Program-made: the position numbers and the translations under genes
Shown: positions 31,179 through 40,274 of the stretch, in pieces
Layout: every line of letters starts with the position of its first letter
How positions within the stretch are numbered: the stretch's first letter is position 1
Source: Phycisphaerales bacterium
GTDB taxonomy: Bacteria > Planctomycetota > Phycisphaerae > Phycisphaerales > UBA1924
Direction of reading: 5' to 3'
Assembly: GCA_020427635.1 (NCBI GenBank)
Contig: JAGQOH010000020.1
Coordinates: 1-49,203 of the forward strand
DNA length: 49,203 bases
Notes under the pieces: model-generated
The model's input: only the letters and a program-made list of their open reading frames with translations
Told to the model about the DNA's origin: nothing
The model's database searches: none

Positions 31179-33949
31179 TCAAAGGCGTTGCATGCACTGT
31201 GGGACTGGTTGGCCTCGCGCTCGTTGCGCCAGCACGTGCTGCGGACACCACCGAGCAAGCGGACGCCATCGTCGATCGATACCTTGAGCGCATTGGACTG
31301 GATGAGTTGCTGGTGCGCCGCCTCGCCGATCGAATCGCACTCATGAAGCCGGGCGATGATCGTGCCGAGGCGGTTACCCTCCTTGCAAATGCATATGCGC
31401 GTCTGCTCGACGAAGCCGAGACCGATGCGCAGCGCCAGCGTTGGGAGTCTGCCGCCGCCGACCTTATCCAGAACGCGCCAAACGAAGCAACTACGGAGTT
31501 GCGGCTCAGTCTGGCGCGCGTCACCTACCGACAGTTGGAAGACACCGCGACGAAGTGGATGATGGCGATGGTTGATGAAGGTGATCGCCAGATCACCCTC
31601 CGCCGTTTGATGGATCTGCTGGGTGAGCTCGATCGCCTCGCGGATCGCGCCCAGGGCGAATACCAAATGTACGAGCAGCGCGAGTCGAACGAGCGTCGCC
31701 CCGGCGCGGTGCAAGCATGGTCTGAGCGTAAGGCCGAGGCCGGGCGCCTGCGCTCGATGACGCACTACCTCGCGGGGTGGACCGCGCTGCACGTCGCCGA
31801 CCTCGAGCCGGATCGTGATCGTCAAGCCGCACGCGCGACGCGCGCCCTCGCGCACCTCGGCTGGCTGCTCAATGCCCCGCGCGATCGTTCGCCCGAGCTC
31901 GACCGTGTGCCCGAAGGCACCTTGGTCTTCGAGCATGTGGCCCGCGCCGCAATCGCGTCCGCCGCTGCGTTTGCACGCGCTGGTGAGCCATCAACAGCCG
32001 ACGCTTGGTTTGAAATGCTCGAGTCGGCAGCCAATCTGCACCCCGGCGCGCGCGATGTGCTGCGCCAGCGCCACTGCATCGCGCTCGCGCAGGCCGGCCG
32101 ATGGGCCGAGCTTGCAGATCTCATGCTGCCGACCTCGACAGACGCCATCGATCAGCCGCTCTCCGTCGCGGATGCCCGCCTGCTCGCTGCACTTGCCCTT
32201 TCCCACACGTCTGACCAACCATGGGGCCAGCGCGATGAGCGCTCGCGCGAGCGCGTGCGCGATCGTGCGCTCGCGGCACTTGTCGCCGCCAACGAGCTTG
32301 GCCATGTGCTCGATCTCTCCAAACGCTTTGGCCTTGACCAGCTCACGGGTGATTCGTTCGTCGCGCACCAGGTCAAAGCGCTTCGGCTCTACCAACAGGC
32401 TCGCGAGGACCACGAACTCCAAGGCGCAAGCGATGCTCCAACGAGCGATCAAATCACTGCAGATAAGTACCGCCTGGCGGCCGCTCAATTCGAGGCCGCC
32501 CTGCGCGCTCCCGACGCCGCCGCCTTTCCGGACGCTCTTGGAAGCTGCGTCATGCTGCTCGGTCTGGCCCAGTACTACGCGGGCATGGTCCCGGCGGATG
32601 GCGCGACCCTCGAGCCAGGCGCCGGTCTACTCACCGCTGCCGACGCCTTCGAACAAGCATCGCGCGACCTGCGCGATCCAAATCGCGCAGCCTCAGCCCT
32701 CTGGATGGCCATCCACGCACTCACACAAGTGATCGATGCCGGTGACGCGCCTGACACGAGCGCACTTGTCACGCGCCGCGACCGCCTCGAAGCCCGATTC
32801 CTCTCGGCATATCCGGATCACCCCCAGGCCGCCGCAATCACCATCCGCCGCGCGGGGTCCGGCTCGGGTGGCGACTTGGAAGAGCGCATCGACATGTTGC
32901 GCCAAGTCGATCCTGCAAGCCCCATGCGCGCCAGTGCCGAGCGACAAGCCGCTCGCTTGGCCTATGACGCCTGGCGCAGTGCTGCAAACGCCTCGGAACG
33001 CGACTGGATGGCCTCGCGCTACCTTGCCCTCGCCGAACCACTGCTCGCCGACGATCGGCGCGGCGCACGGGAGAGCGAAGAGGCCGCCCAGCGAGCCATG
33101 CTGCGCGCCCGCCGCATGGCTGAGGTCGCACTCTCCATGGGCGCACCCGACATCGCGCGTGCGCAAGCGGCGCTCGACGTTGCCGATGCGCTTATCGCCG
33201 AGCACTTGGTCGATCCCGGCGCCGCCGATGAACTGCAATACCGTCGCGCACAACTTGTCTTGGCGACAGGCGATTTCGATGGCGCTCGCGAAATCGTCGA
33301 CCGCCTCCAACTGGCCGATCCTCGGTTCGCAATCGCTGCCCAGCGCCTCTTCTTTCGCCACGCCCAACGCGCATGGCAACGCGTGCAACCCGAATCGCTC
33401 GTCCCTTCCGCGCAAGCGCTCACAGAGCCACAGCGCTTGGCCGCCCACCATCTGATCGATGCGGGCGAAGCGCTCCTGGCCGGACTCGCCGCGCGCACGG
33501 ATGATCCCGCGGCCGATGCCGAGGTGCCACATGTTTGCCGCGCAATGGTCCGAGCACTCTGCGCTCTGTATTTCGCAGATCAAGATGCGCCGGCAGGCGA
33601 ACAAGCGCTCGCGCTCAATCAGCGCATTCTCGACACCCAGCCGCGCGATGCCGAGGCCCTCCGCCGTGCCGCGGAGTTGCTTGAAGCGGGGGGCCACATC
33701 GAGCCCGCGATGGATGCATGGCGCGCGCTGCTTGCAGGCCTGCCACCCACAGACACCGCGTGGTTCGAAGCCAAGTACCGCTTGTTGCGCCTCCTTGCTC
33801 AACAAGATCCGGCCCGCGCGCGCACCGTCCTCGATCAGCACCGCGTGCTGCATCCTTCCTATGGCCCCACCCCGTGGGGCGAACGATTGCGCGAGCTCGA
33901 TCGCCAAATCCCCCCTGCGCCGGCGCAAGCGAGCGAGGGCGCCCCATGA
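31175..33949 (+). CDS. Large exported TPR-like protein, ExbB/ExbD operon
   Basis: 924 aa, GTG start overlapping the exbD stop (GTGA). Signal peptide 1-23 (VACTVGLVGLALVAPARAAD). The rest is almost wholly helical and Ala/Arg/Asp-rich, with many A-x-W/A-x-A-L patterns typical of degenerate TPR or Sel1-like solenoids (for example LAQYYAGMVPADGATLEPGA, EALRRAAELLEAGGHIEPAM near the C-terminus). No catalytic motif is visible. It would lie in the periplasm as a scaffold, perhaps linking the energised complex to the cell wall or outer membrane. Function unknown. Confidence 0.82.
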   Translation: MIKGVACTVGLVGLALVAPARAADTTEQADAIVDRYLERIGLDELLVRRLADRIALMKPGDDRAEAVTLLANAYARLLDEAETDAQRQRWESAAADLIQNAPNEATTELRLSLARVTYRQLEDTATKWMMAMVDEGDRQITLRRLMDLLGELDRLADRAQGEYQMYEQRESNERRPGAVQAWSERKAEAGRLRSMTHYLAGWTALHVADLEPDRDRQAARATRALAHLGWLLNAPRDRSPELDRVPEGTLVFEHVARAAIASAAAFARAGEPSTADAWFEMLESAANLHPGARDVLRQRHCIALAQAGRWAELADLMLPTSTDAIDQPLSVADARLLAALALSHTSDQPWGQRDERSRERVRDRALAALVAANELGHVLDLSKRFGLDQLTGDSFVAHQVKALRLYQQAREDHELQGASDAPTSDQITADKYRLAAAQFEAALRAPDAAAFPDALGSCVMLLGLAQYYAGMVPADGATLEPGAGLLTAADAFEQASRDLRDPNRAASALWMAIHALTQVIDAGDAPDTSALVTRRDRLEARFLSAYPDHPQAAAITIRRAGSGSGGDLEERIDMLRQVDPASPMRASAERQAARLAYDAWRSAANASERDWMASRYLALAEPLLADDRRGARESEEAAQRAMLRARRMAEVALSMGAPDIARAQAALDVADALIAEHLVDPGAADELQYRRAQLVLATGDFDGAREIVDRLQLADPRFAIAAQRLFFRHAQRAWQRVQPESLVPSAQALTEPQRLAAHHLIDAGEALLAGLAARTDDPAADAEVPHVCRAMVRALCALYFADQDAPAGEQALALNQRILDTQPRDAEALRRAAELLEAGGHIEPAMDAWRALLAGLPPTDTAWFEAKYRLLRLLAQQDPARARTVLDQHRVLHPSYGPTPWGERLRELDRQIPPAPAQASEGAP

Positions 33950-36477
33950 CCCAAGCCCCGCCCAGACCAATGCTCGACCAGCGCGCACTCATTGAGCGCG
34001 TGCGCCACATCATCTTCCAGGCCGGCGGGATCAACAGTGCATCGCGCGCGCGCCTCGCAGCGCTGGCATCCGCACATCAACTCACGATGCCGCAGCTGGC
34101 CGCCCTCATTCGCGCAGTCGGCGCGGCAGAAGAAATCGAGCCCGCGTCCGGCTGGTCAGTGTCAGCACCGATGGCGCCACCAGCACGCGTCTCCGTGCCG
34201 CTCACCGCAGCTCCAACAACGCACCCTGCGCCCCCCCAAGCTGCCGACGATCTTGCGCCTGCTGTCACTGTCACACGCACACATGCGAGCCACCTGCGCA
34301 TCGCAGCGATCGTGATGCTGGCACTGAGCGCTCTCCTGGCAATGCGCTTATTGATCATCGTGGTGGGCGCGATCCAACGCACGCCGCCACGCGATGCAAT
34401 CGTCCAGCAAGCACCCGCCCTGGATGCAACCGCCATCACCGCATCCGCCGCGGCGGGGCTGCAGTCGCTCACCTTGCCCGATGCCGCCGCGCTTGACTCG
34501 CGAGAGCTTTTTCAGGCCCTGTCCAACCTCGATCAGCATGCATTCGCTGCGCAACCCCAAGCTGCGCAGGCGATCTTCGAGCGCGCTGTGGCGGCGCTTG
34601 CGGAACAGTGGCTCACGCTCGAACCAGACTTGGTTGAGGACATCACGGTGCTGCTGCGCGATGCCATCGCTGCTGCGGGGCAGCACGACCTCCCGCGAGC
34701 GGTCGAGATGACCGATGCGCTGCTCGAGCCTGCGCAACAGCTCGTCGCGGAGGCCCCCGCACAGTCCTTGACGCCAAGTGCAGTCGCTTTCGCGACAGCG
34801 TGGGCCGGGGCCGTGGACACGCTGCGCTTGCCGCCAGAAGTCGAGCGTCGCGTCCGCGCGCTGCGCACGACGCTGCCGAGAGAATCCACACGCAGGCCCA
34901 TCGAAGCCGACTTTTGGCGAGGTGCGTCTGTTGGGCTCGAACGAATGGCGCTGCAAATGGTCGAGCAGGAGGCCGGTGCAGCGGCATGGGAACGATGGAG
35001 CCAGACCGCCCAAGCCTTCGCTCGCATCCAACCCAAGGAAGGCGTCATCACACTGGCGCGCGCTCTGACACATGTGCTTCGTGACAAGAACGCCTCGCGC
35101 ACCGCAGCCGGTCGGCAAGCCCTTTCCATTGTGGCCCAGCGCATCGACTGGCGAGCCGATGATGCGATCGATGCGCTCTTGCGCTGGTTCGAAGATCCGA
35201 GCATCTCCAGTGAGCACCTTGCTTTCCTGGTGCGCGAACTTGTCGAGAGTCGAGCGCTCCCGGGTCTCCCAGCGGATACACGCCTTGACGCCGATGCGGA
35301 TGCTGAAGCACGCACGCGCGTCCGAGATGCATTTGCCCTAACCGTTGGGCGACCGCTTCGCGCGACCGATGCGTTTGCCCTGCGCTGGCGACGAGCCACG
35401 GACGACCTGCTCGCGGCGACACCGGCTCGTGGCGCCACCGCTGCACGCCAGGCGGCTGTTGCTGCTTACCTCTGCGCCGCGGCAGCCCAGCGTGTTGTCG
35501 GGCAGGACGACGATGCTGAGCGAGCCGTCGATTTGGCGCTCGCGGCGGTGGATGCTTCCGATGCGCTTGCCGCCTCGCCAAGCGATGTCATTCGCACAGG
35601 CCGTTGGGGCGAGTTGTTCCTTGCCGCACGCAGGGACGAGCAAGCACGCCTGGAATTGCTATACCTCCTGATGAATGAGGGCGGGCCCTCCACGCAGCTC
35701 GAAGCTGATCTCCTTGCAGAGACCGCAGCATTTGGAGCGCCGCGCTCCGTGCAGCAACTTGCCCAGCGCATCATCATTGACTTGCCCGATGACCTTCGCA
35801 TCGTCGATGGCTTGCTCAAGGCGCTGCCGCTCGCGGCTTCGTCCAACGACGGCCTCTCAGAAGTGATCGAGCGCAAGACCGCGCGGCGGTTGCCGCAGGC
35901 GGGTGATGATGGTTGGCGCGATGCCGCCCAGCAAGCGCTTGCCGAGCGATGGCTCGAATTGCAAAGTGTTACGCAGCGTCCGCCATTTGGCGAAGCGCCG
36001 AGCATGCTTGCCGATGCCTATGAGTTGTCGACGGCGCAGATGCGCGCCTCCGTGGGCGCGCTGCCGGAAGCGTGGGCCGCTCCCCAAGATCTAGTTCCCG
36101 AAGCCGTAGCGCAGGACCCCGCGCGTGCTGCAGCGGAGCTGTGGAACCTATGGCGACGGCGCGCCGAACGTTTGCCCGAGGGATTAATCGCGATTGCACC
36201 GCTCGCCGAACTCGTGGCGCGCCGGAGTGGGCGACTCGCGCTGGCGCGCGGGCCGGTTCAACGGTTTGCCGCCGAACAGGCCTCCGTTGCCGAACTCATC
36301 GCCTATGCGACCGCGATCGAGCAGCCCGTGCGCGCGGAGAGCGCAGCTTCGATCATTGCCTCCATGCGCGCCGAGGCGCGGTCCGCGGCATCGGTCTACG
36401 AGCAAATCAACCGCAACGAGCGCTCGATCCTCCGCCTCTGGCGCTTGCGTCTTGGATTCGAGGAGCAAACGCAATGA
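33946..36477 (+). CDS. Large single-span membrane protein of unknown function, ExbB/ExbD operon
   Basis: 843 aa from the ATG at 33946, which overlaps the previous stop (ATGA). Residues 1-60 form a small cytoplasmic helical domain (RALIERVRHIIFQAGGINSA, MPQLAALIRAVGAAEE), followed by a Pro/Ala-rich linker and one membrane helix at about 118-142 (IAAIVMLALSALLAMRLLII). The remaining 700 residues are predicted periplasmic and helical with repeat-like Ala/Leu/Arg heptads. No family recognised. Its cytoplasmic N-domain and long periplasmic arm suit a structural link through the inner membrane. Confidence 0.82.
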   Translation: MTQAPPRPMLDQRALIERVRHIIFQAGGINSASRARLAALASAHQLTMPQLAALIRAVGAAEEIEPASGWSVSAPMAPPARVSVPLTAAPTTHPAPPQAADDLAPAVTVTRTHASHLRIAAIVMLALSALLAMRLLIIVVGAIQRTPPRDAIVQQAPALDATAITASAAAGLQSLTLPDAAALDSRELFQALSNLDQHAFAAQPQAAQAIFERAVAALAEQWLTLEPDLVEDITVLLRDAIAAAGQHDLPRAVEMTDALLEPAQQLVAEAPAQSLTPSAVAFATAWAGAVDTLRLPPEVERRVRALRTTLPRESTRRPIEADFWRGASVGLERMALQMVEQEAGAAAWERWSQTAQAFARIQPKEGVITLARALTHVLRDKNASRTAAGRQALSIVAQRIDWRADDAIDALLRWFEDPSISSEHLAFLVRELVESRALPGLPADTRLDADADAEARTRVRDAFALTVGRPLRATDAFALRWRRATDDLLAATPARGATAARQAAVAAYLCAAAAQRVVGQDDDAERAVDLALAAVDASDALAASPSDVIRTGRWGELFLAARRDEQARLELLYLLMNEGGPSTQLEADLLAETAAFGAPRSVQQLAQRIIIDLPDDLRIVDGLLKALPLAASSNDGLSEVIERKTARRLPQAGDDGWRDAAQQALAERWLELQSVTQRPPFGEAPSMLADAYELSTAQMRASVGALPEAWAAPQDLVPEAVAQDPARAAAELWNLWRRRAERLPEGLIAIAPLAELVARRSGRLALARGPVQRFAAEQASVAELIAYATAIEQPVRAESAASIIASMRAEARSAASVYEQINRNERSILRLWRLRLGFEEQTQ

Positions 36478-37466
36478 GGCCGCGAGCCGCAATCCTGGGA
36501 ACACTCCTTGCACTGTTGGCGCTCGCTGTCCGAGCGCAGCCCACCGCCACGACCTACCGCGGCATCGACGAGTTGGATGTGCGACTCGGGGCCCTCGATG
36601 GCTCCGATGCGATGGCGTATTTCCAACTCGCCGAAGAGATTGCCTATGAAGAGGCAGGACCCAGGGCCCTGCCCGTGGCGCGCCAACTGTTCGTGCTCGC
36701 GTATGAAGTAGATCGTGCGAGCGATCAGCCAAGGCGTTTGGGGCCTTCAGCATGCCTCGCGCTGGCTGACCTTGCCGAGTCGCATGCGGACCGACGCTGG
36801 TTGCTCATGCTCGCCGATGCGATGCGCGGCCGAGCGATCCAGCCCGGTGCGCCCACGAGCGCCGATGAACTCCTGGCCGACCAGGACGAGACCGATCGGC
36901 TCATCGAAGCCATCTCACACTTTCGAGCGGGCCGATTCCGCGATGTCCGCGATGACCTCGTGCGCATCGGGATCAATCTGTCACGCGCGCAGGGGGAGCG
37001 CCTGCGCGGCGGCGGGGCGCTCGAAGCTGGGGGAAAGTGGGGGGCGCGGCGGTTCCGGCTGGCTGGGCTGGAAGGCGCCCGCGCCGACGATCTCGCCGAT
37101 GCCCTCGTTCGCGCCGCCGGAACCGTGCCATGTTCCACGTGCAACGGCACCCGGGTCGTCGACCGACGGGACCCGGAGGACGGTGCGGTGATCGGCGTCG
37201 ACCTTTGCCCAACCTGCCGAGGGATGCCGGCGTCGTCAACGATCAATGAACAGACAGATGCTCTCGCCCTGCGCGCACAGGCGCTGCTGCTCGATGCGCA
37301 GCCCGCGACTTGGAGCGCGCAGCACCTGATCGATCCGCAGGGCGCGCCGACCCGGGACCTGGACCCGGACGAACTGGCGCCGGCGTTCGGCGTGGACCCT
37401 GCGGCGCGGTACTGGCAGCCGCTTGGCATGACGCCGCTCGACGGAACCTGGGTCAGGCCGGAGTGA
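36474..37466 (+). CDS. Exported protein with two CxxCxG motifs, last gene of the ExbB/ExbD operon
   Basis: 330 aa, ATGA overlap and GAGGAG 8 bases upstream. Signal peptide 1-21 (ILGTLLALLALAVRAQ). A helical region (residues 25-205) precedes two motifs, CSTCNGT and CPTCRGM, about 30 residues apart. They are spaced like one zinc ribbon of the DnaJ Cys-rich domain; no haem-binding His follows, so it is not a c-type cytochrome. The C-terminus ends WQPLGMTPLDGTWVRPE. Zinc ribbons are rare outside the cytoplasm, so zinc or disulfide function are both possible. No T-run terminator is visible in the 9 bases before the convergent gene. Confidence 0.82.
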   Translation: MRPRAAILGTLLALLALAVRAQPTATTYRGIDELDVRLGALDGSDAMAYFQLAEEIAYEEAGPRALPVARQLFVLAYEVDRASDQPRRLGPSACLALADLAESHADRRWLLMLADAMRGRAIQPGAPTSADELLADQDETDRLIEAISHFRAGRFRDVRDDLVRIGINLSRAQGERLRGGGALEAGGKWGARRFRLAGLEGARADDLADALVRAAGTVPCSTCNGTRVVDRRDPEDGAVIGVDLCPTCRGMPASSTINEQTDALALRAQALLLDAQPATWSAQHLIDPQGAPTRDLDPDELAPAFGVDPAARYWQPLGMTPLDGTWVRPE

Positions 37467-37475
37467 TCGTGCCGA

Positions 37476-38927
37476 CTAGTGCGCGCCGGCGAGCGCGCCT
37501 TGGGCCGTCATCGCTTGCATGAGTGGCTGCAGCGAGTCGTGCGTGTCGAGCGACATGATCAGTTCGCCTAGTTCACTGCAGCGTTCCGGACCGACGACAT
37601 CGCGCCCGAGCGCATCGAACTTGACCTTGATTTCGTCGCGGGTCATGGGGTCGCGCGGGTCGCCCTTGGGCACGTCGACTTGCTGGGCGTGCTGCGTGCC
37701 ATTGGCCAGGGTGATTGTGACGCGCGAGGGCTGGAACTTGGGGAAGCGCGCTTCGAATTCCTCGTTCGCGACAACCTTGATCTTGTCCATGATCGGGATC
37801 AGCTTTGGATCGCGCACGCGTTCGTCATCGAATTGCAACGGCGTGACCATGCCATCGACCAGTCCCACCGCCAGTGAAAAGGGCAGTGAGTGGTCGGCGG
37901 TCTCGCGGCTGGTCGGGCGATACTTCGAGGGATCGCCCAGGATATCCGCGGCGCGGGCGATGACTTCGACCTTGATCTCCTTGACGTCATCAGGATTGAT
38001 CTTGTGATCCTTGACGATCTTCATCATTGCGCTGAGCGGCGCGTGCGAGAGCGCTTCGATTGGGAAGGACTTCATGCCACAATCGATGATGCGGTAGTGA
38101 TCGCCCTTTGACTTGGGCAGGTCGCGCGTCAGGCCGTCGGCATCGAATGCGCAGGGCTTTCCGGCATGCATCGCATGCCCGAAGACATGGAAGAGGCCCT
38201 CCTTGCCATCGAAGATGTGTTCGGGGCCTGAATAGCCGCGCGAAGCGAGCAGCGCGCTCTCGACACCCATGCGCGTCGCCCAGGGGTCGACGGTGTTCTT
38301 CATCATGGTGAGCTTGCCAGCGGTGACGGCGCCGAGTGATCCGGTGCGCGATGCGCAGATGCCGCACGCCGCGACGAGCTGGTCGCGCGTGAGGTTGAGC
38401 ATCTTGCCCGCGGCGAATGGCGACGCGAAGCCGGTGAGCGTGGCATGGTGCCAGCCATATTCGCGCACGCCGGGCTGGCCAATCTCGACAAGGCGCATTT
38501 CGATTTCGTAAGCGATGATGGTGCCGAGGATGACATCGCGCCCAGACAGGCCCTTCATCTCGGCGAGCGCGAGCGGGCCGCAGATGATGTCCGACGGGTG
38601 CGACGGGTCGGCCTTCCAGTAGATGTCGTTGTAGTCCATCGCGCGGACCATGTGATTGTTCAGGAACGCGGCGTCGACGGGGTTGGTCTTGTAGCCCGTG
38701 ACGAAGCACGTGCAAGGGCCGCTGGATTCGCCGTGCATTTGCTTGTGGTGTGCGAGGAGGATGTGCGCATCTTCGGTTTGCGAACCGCCCAGCGCACACC
38801 CGAGCGAGTCGTACCAGAAGAGCTTTGCGGTTTCGATGGCCTTGGAGGAGAGATCCTCATACTTGAGGTTCGCGACCCACTGCGCGATATCGTAGGAGAT
38901 GAAGTCCTTGGTTTTAAATGCGCCCAT
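37476..38927 (-). CDS. MmgE/PrpD-family protein
   Basis: 483 aa, of normal family length. Diagnostic stretches: AKLFWYDSLGCALGGS, AAFLNNHMVRAMDYNDIYW (active-site loop), PSDIICGPLALAE, WHHATLTGFASPFAAGKMLN and IIDCGMKSFPIEALSHAPLS. The family includes 2-methylcitrate dehydratase and cis-aconitate decarboxylase; which reaction is catalysed here cannot be settled by reading. It starts 2 bases after the stop of the isocitrate/isopropylmalate dehydrogenase gene, so both are in one operon. No methylcitrate synthase or lyase gene is in the window. Confidence 0.9.
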   Translation of the reverse strand: MGAFKTKDFISYDIAQWVANLKYEDLSSKAIETAKLFWYDSLGCALGGSQTEDAHILLAHHKQMHGESSGPCTCFVTGYKTNPVDAAFLNNHMVRAMDYNDIYWKADPSHPSDIICGPLALAEMKGLSGRDVILGTIIAYEIEMRLVEIGQPGVREYGWHHATLTGFASPFAAGKMLNLTRDQLVAACGICASRTGSLGAVTAGKLTMMKNTVDPWATRMGVESALLASRGYSGPEHIFDGKEGLFHVFGHAMHAGKPCAFDADGLTRDLPKSKGDHYRIIDCGMKSFPIEALSHAPLSAMMKIVKDHKINPDDVKEIKVEVIARAADILGDPSKYRPTSRETADHSLPFSLAVGLVDGMVTPLQFDDERVRDPKLIPIMDKIKVVANEEFEARFPKFQPSRVTITLANGTQHAQQVDVPKGDPRDPMTRDEIKVKFDALGRDVVGPERCSELGELIMSLDTHDSLQPLMQAMTAQGALAGAH

Positions 38928-38929
38928 GA

Positions 38930-40105
38930 TTACCTTGCCCCCACCGGTTGACCAAGTTTGCCCGCCACTGCTTGCGCCATCTGCGTGGTCGTCGCGGCGG
39001 ATGCATCGCCCGCGCGCACGCCCTTCATGTCATATGTTTGCACCTTGCCTTCGCGGATGACCTCGGCGACAGCGCTCAGCAAGCGCTCGGCCATCTCCTT
39101 CTCGCCAAGCCAATCGAGCATCATCTTGGCGGTCATGATCATCGCGATGGGATTGACAACGTTCTTGCCGTCATACTTCGGCGCACTGCCGTGCGTGGGT
39201 TCGAACACGGCGTACTCATCGCCAATGTTCGCGGCACAGGCAAAGCCAAGCCCGCCGACCAAACCTGCGGCGAGGTCGGAAATGATGTCGCCAAACATGT
39301 TCTCGGCAACGAGCACGTCATACGTGTTCGGGTTCTTGACGAGCCACATGCACATGGCGTCGATGTTGGCTTCCCAGGCTTCGATGCCGGGATAGTTCTT
39401 GGCAACCTGGCGGAACACGCGCGTCATGAGGCCGCCCGTTTCGCGGAGGACGTTTGGTTTTTCAACGAGCGTGACGGACTTGCGGTTGAACTTCTTGGCG
39501 TACTCAAATGCCTGGCGGCAGATGCTTTCGCACCCTTGCTTGCTCATCACGCGCGTGGAGACAGCGACGTTGTCGAGGCCCTTCTCATACCACTTCTTCA
39601 TGCGCGCGGCGTGTCCGACTTCGGGATCGGCCATGGCGTCGGCGATCTTCTTGGGCAGCGGGAACCACTCGATGCCGCCATACATGCCTTCGGTGTTCTC
39701 GCGGAAGACGACGAGATCGATGTCATCGCCCAGTTTGTTCAGCGGATTGCCCGGAAAGGCTTTGCACGGGCGCAGGTTGGTGTGCAGGTTGAACTTCTGT
39801 CGCAGCGTGACGATGGGCGAGAAGTAGGTCAGCCCCTTGCCTTGGAGAGAAGGATCAAGTTCCGCGGCGGCCTCCTCGCGCGGCTTGCTCGTGATCGCGC
39901 CGAAGAGGGCGCAATCGGTTTGCTTGAGAATGTCGAGGGTGCGATCGGGCAGCGCGTTGCCTTCCTTGCACCAGAATTCCCAGCCGATGTCCGCGGGGAT
40001 GTATTCGGCATCGAGCTTGAGTGCATCGAGCACGATGCGCGTCGCCGCCATCACTTCGTTGCCCACGCCGTCGCCCGGCATCCACGCGATTTTGTACTTG
40101 GCCAT
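38930..40105 (-). CDS. Isocitrate/isopropylmalate dehydrogenase family enzyme
   Basis: 391 aa from the ATG at 40105 (MAKYKIAWMPGDGVGNEV); GGAG lies 8 bases upstream. The substrate loop NLRPCK, the segment LVVFRENTEGMYGGIEW with its catalytic Tyr, the Lys in VEKPNVLRET, the metal-binding AENMFGDIISDLAAGLVGGL and the nucleotide site EPTHGSAPKYDGKNVVNP are all present. It oxidatively decarboxylates a (2R,3S)-hydroxy acid with NAD or NADP. ENTEG-Y-G fits isocitrate or homoisocitrate dehydrogenases better than LeuB. Cotranscribed with the PrpD-family gene. A fused aconitase/homoaconitase relative is encoded 3.6 kb further on. Confidence 0.9.
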   Translation of the reverse strand: MAKYKIAWMPGDGVGNEVMAATRIVLDALKLDAEYIPADIGWEFWCKEGNALPDRTLDILKQTDCALFGAITSKPREEAAAELDPSLQGKGLTYFSPIVTLRQKFNLHTNLRPCKAFPGNPLNKLGDDIDLVVFRENTEGMYGGIEWFPLPKKIADAMADPEVGHAARMKKWYEKGLDNVAVSTRVMSKQGCESICRQAFEYAKKFNRKSVTLVEKPNVLRETGGLMTRVFRQVAKNYPGIEAWEANIDAMCMWLVKNPNTYDVLVAENMFGDIISDLAAGLVGGLGFACAANIGDEYAVFEPTHGSAPKYDGKNVVNPIAMIMTAKMMLDWLGEKEMAERLLSAVAEVIREGKVQTYDMKGVRAGDASAATTTQMAQAVAGKLGQPVGAR

Positions 40106-40274
40106 GTGGCTCGCTCCGTCTCCAACAAGGGGCCCGTTCGAGGGGGTCATCCGGGGCTCGACACGGCTCCCGGGGCGAAGAGTGTAACCGAGGGTGGCGG
40201 AGTGATGGGAATCGAGCGTCGGGCTTAGGCGGGGCTCAGATTCGTCCGAAAAGCGATCCGGAGGACCCCGCTCG

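Noticed and set aside
37467..37475. Terminator between the convergent ExbB/ExbD operon and the PrpD-family gene
   Set aside because: Only nine bases lie between the stops and no hairpin with T run is present.
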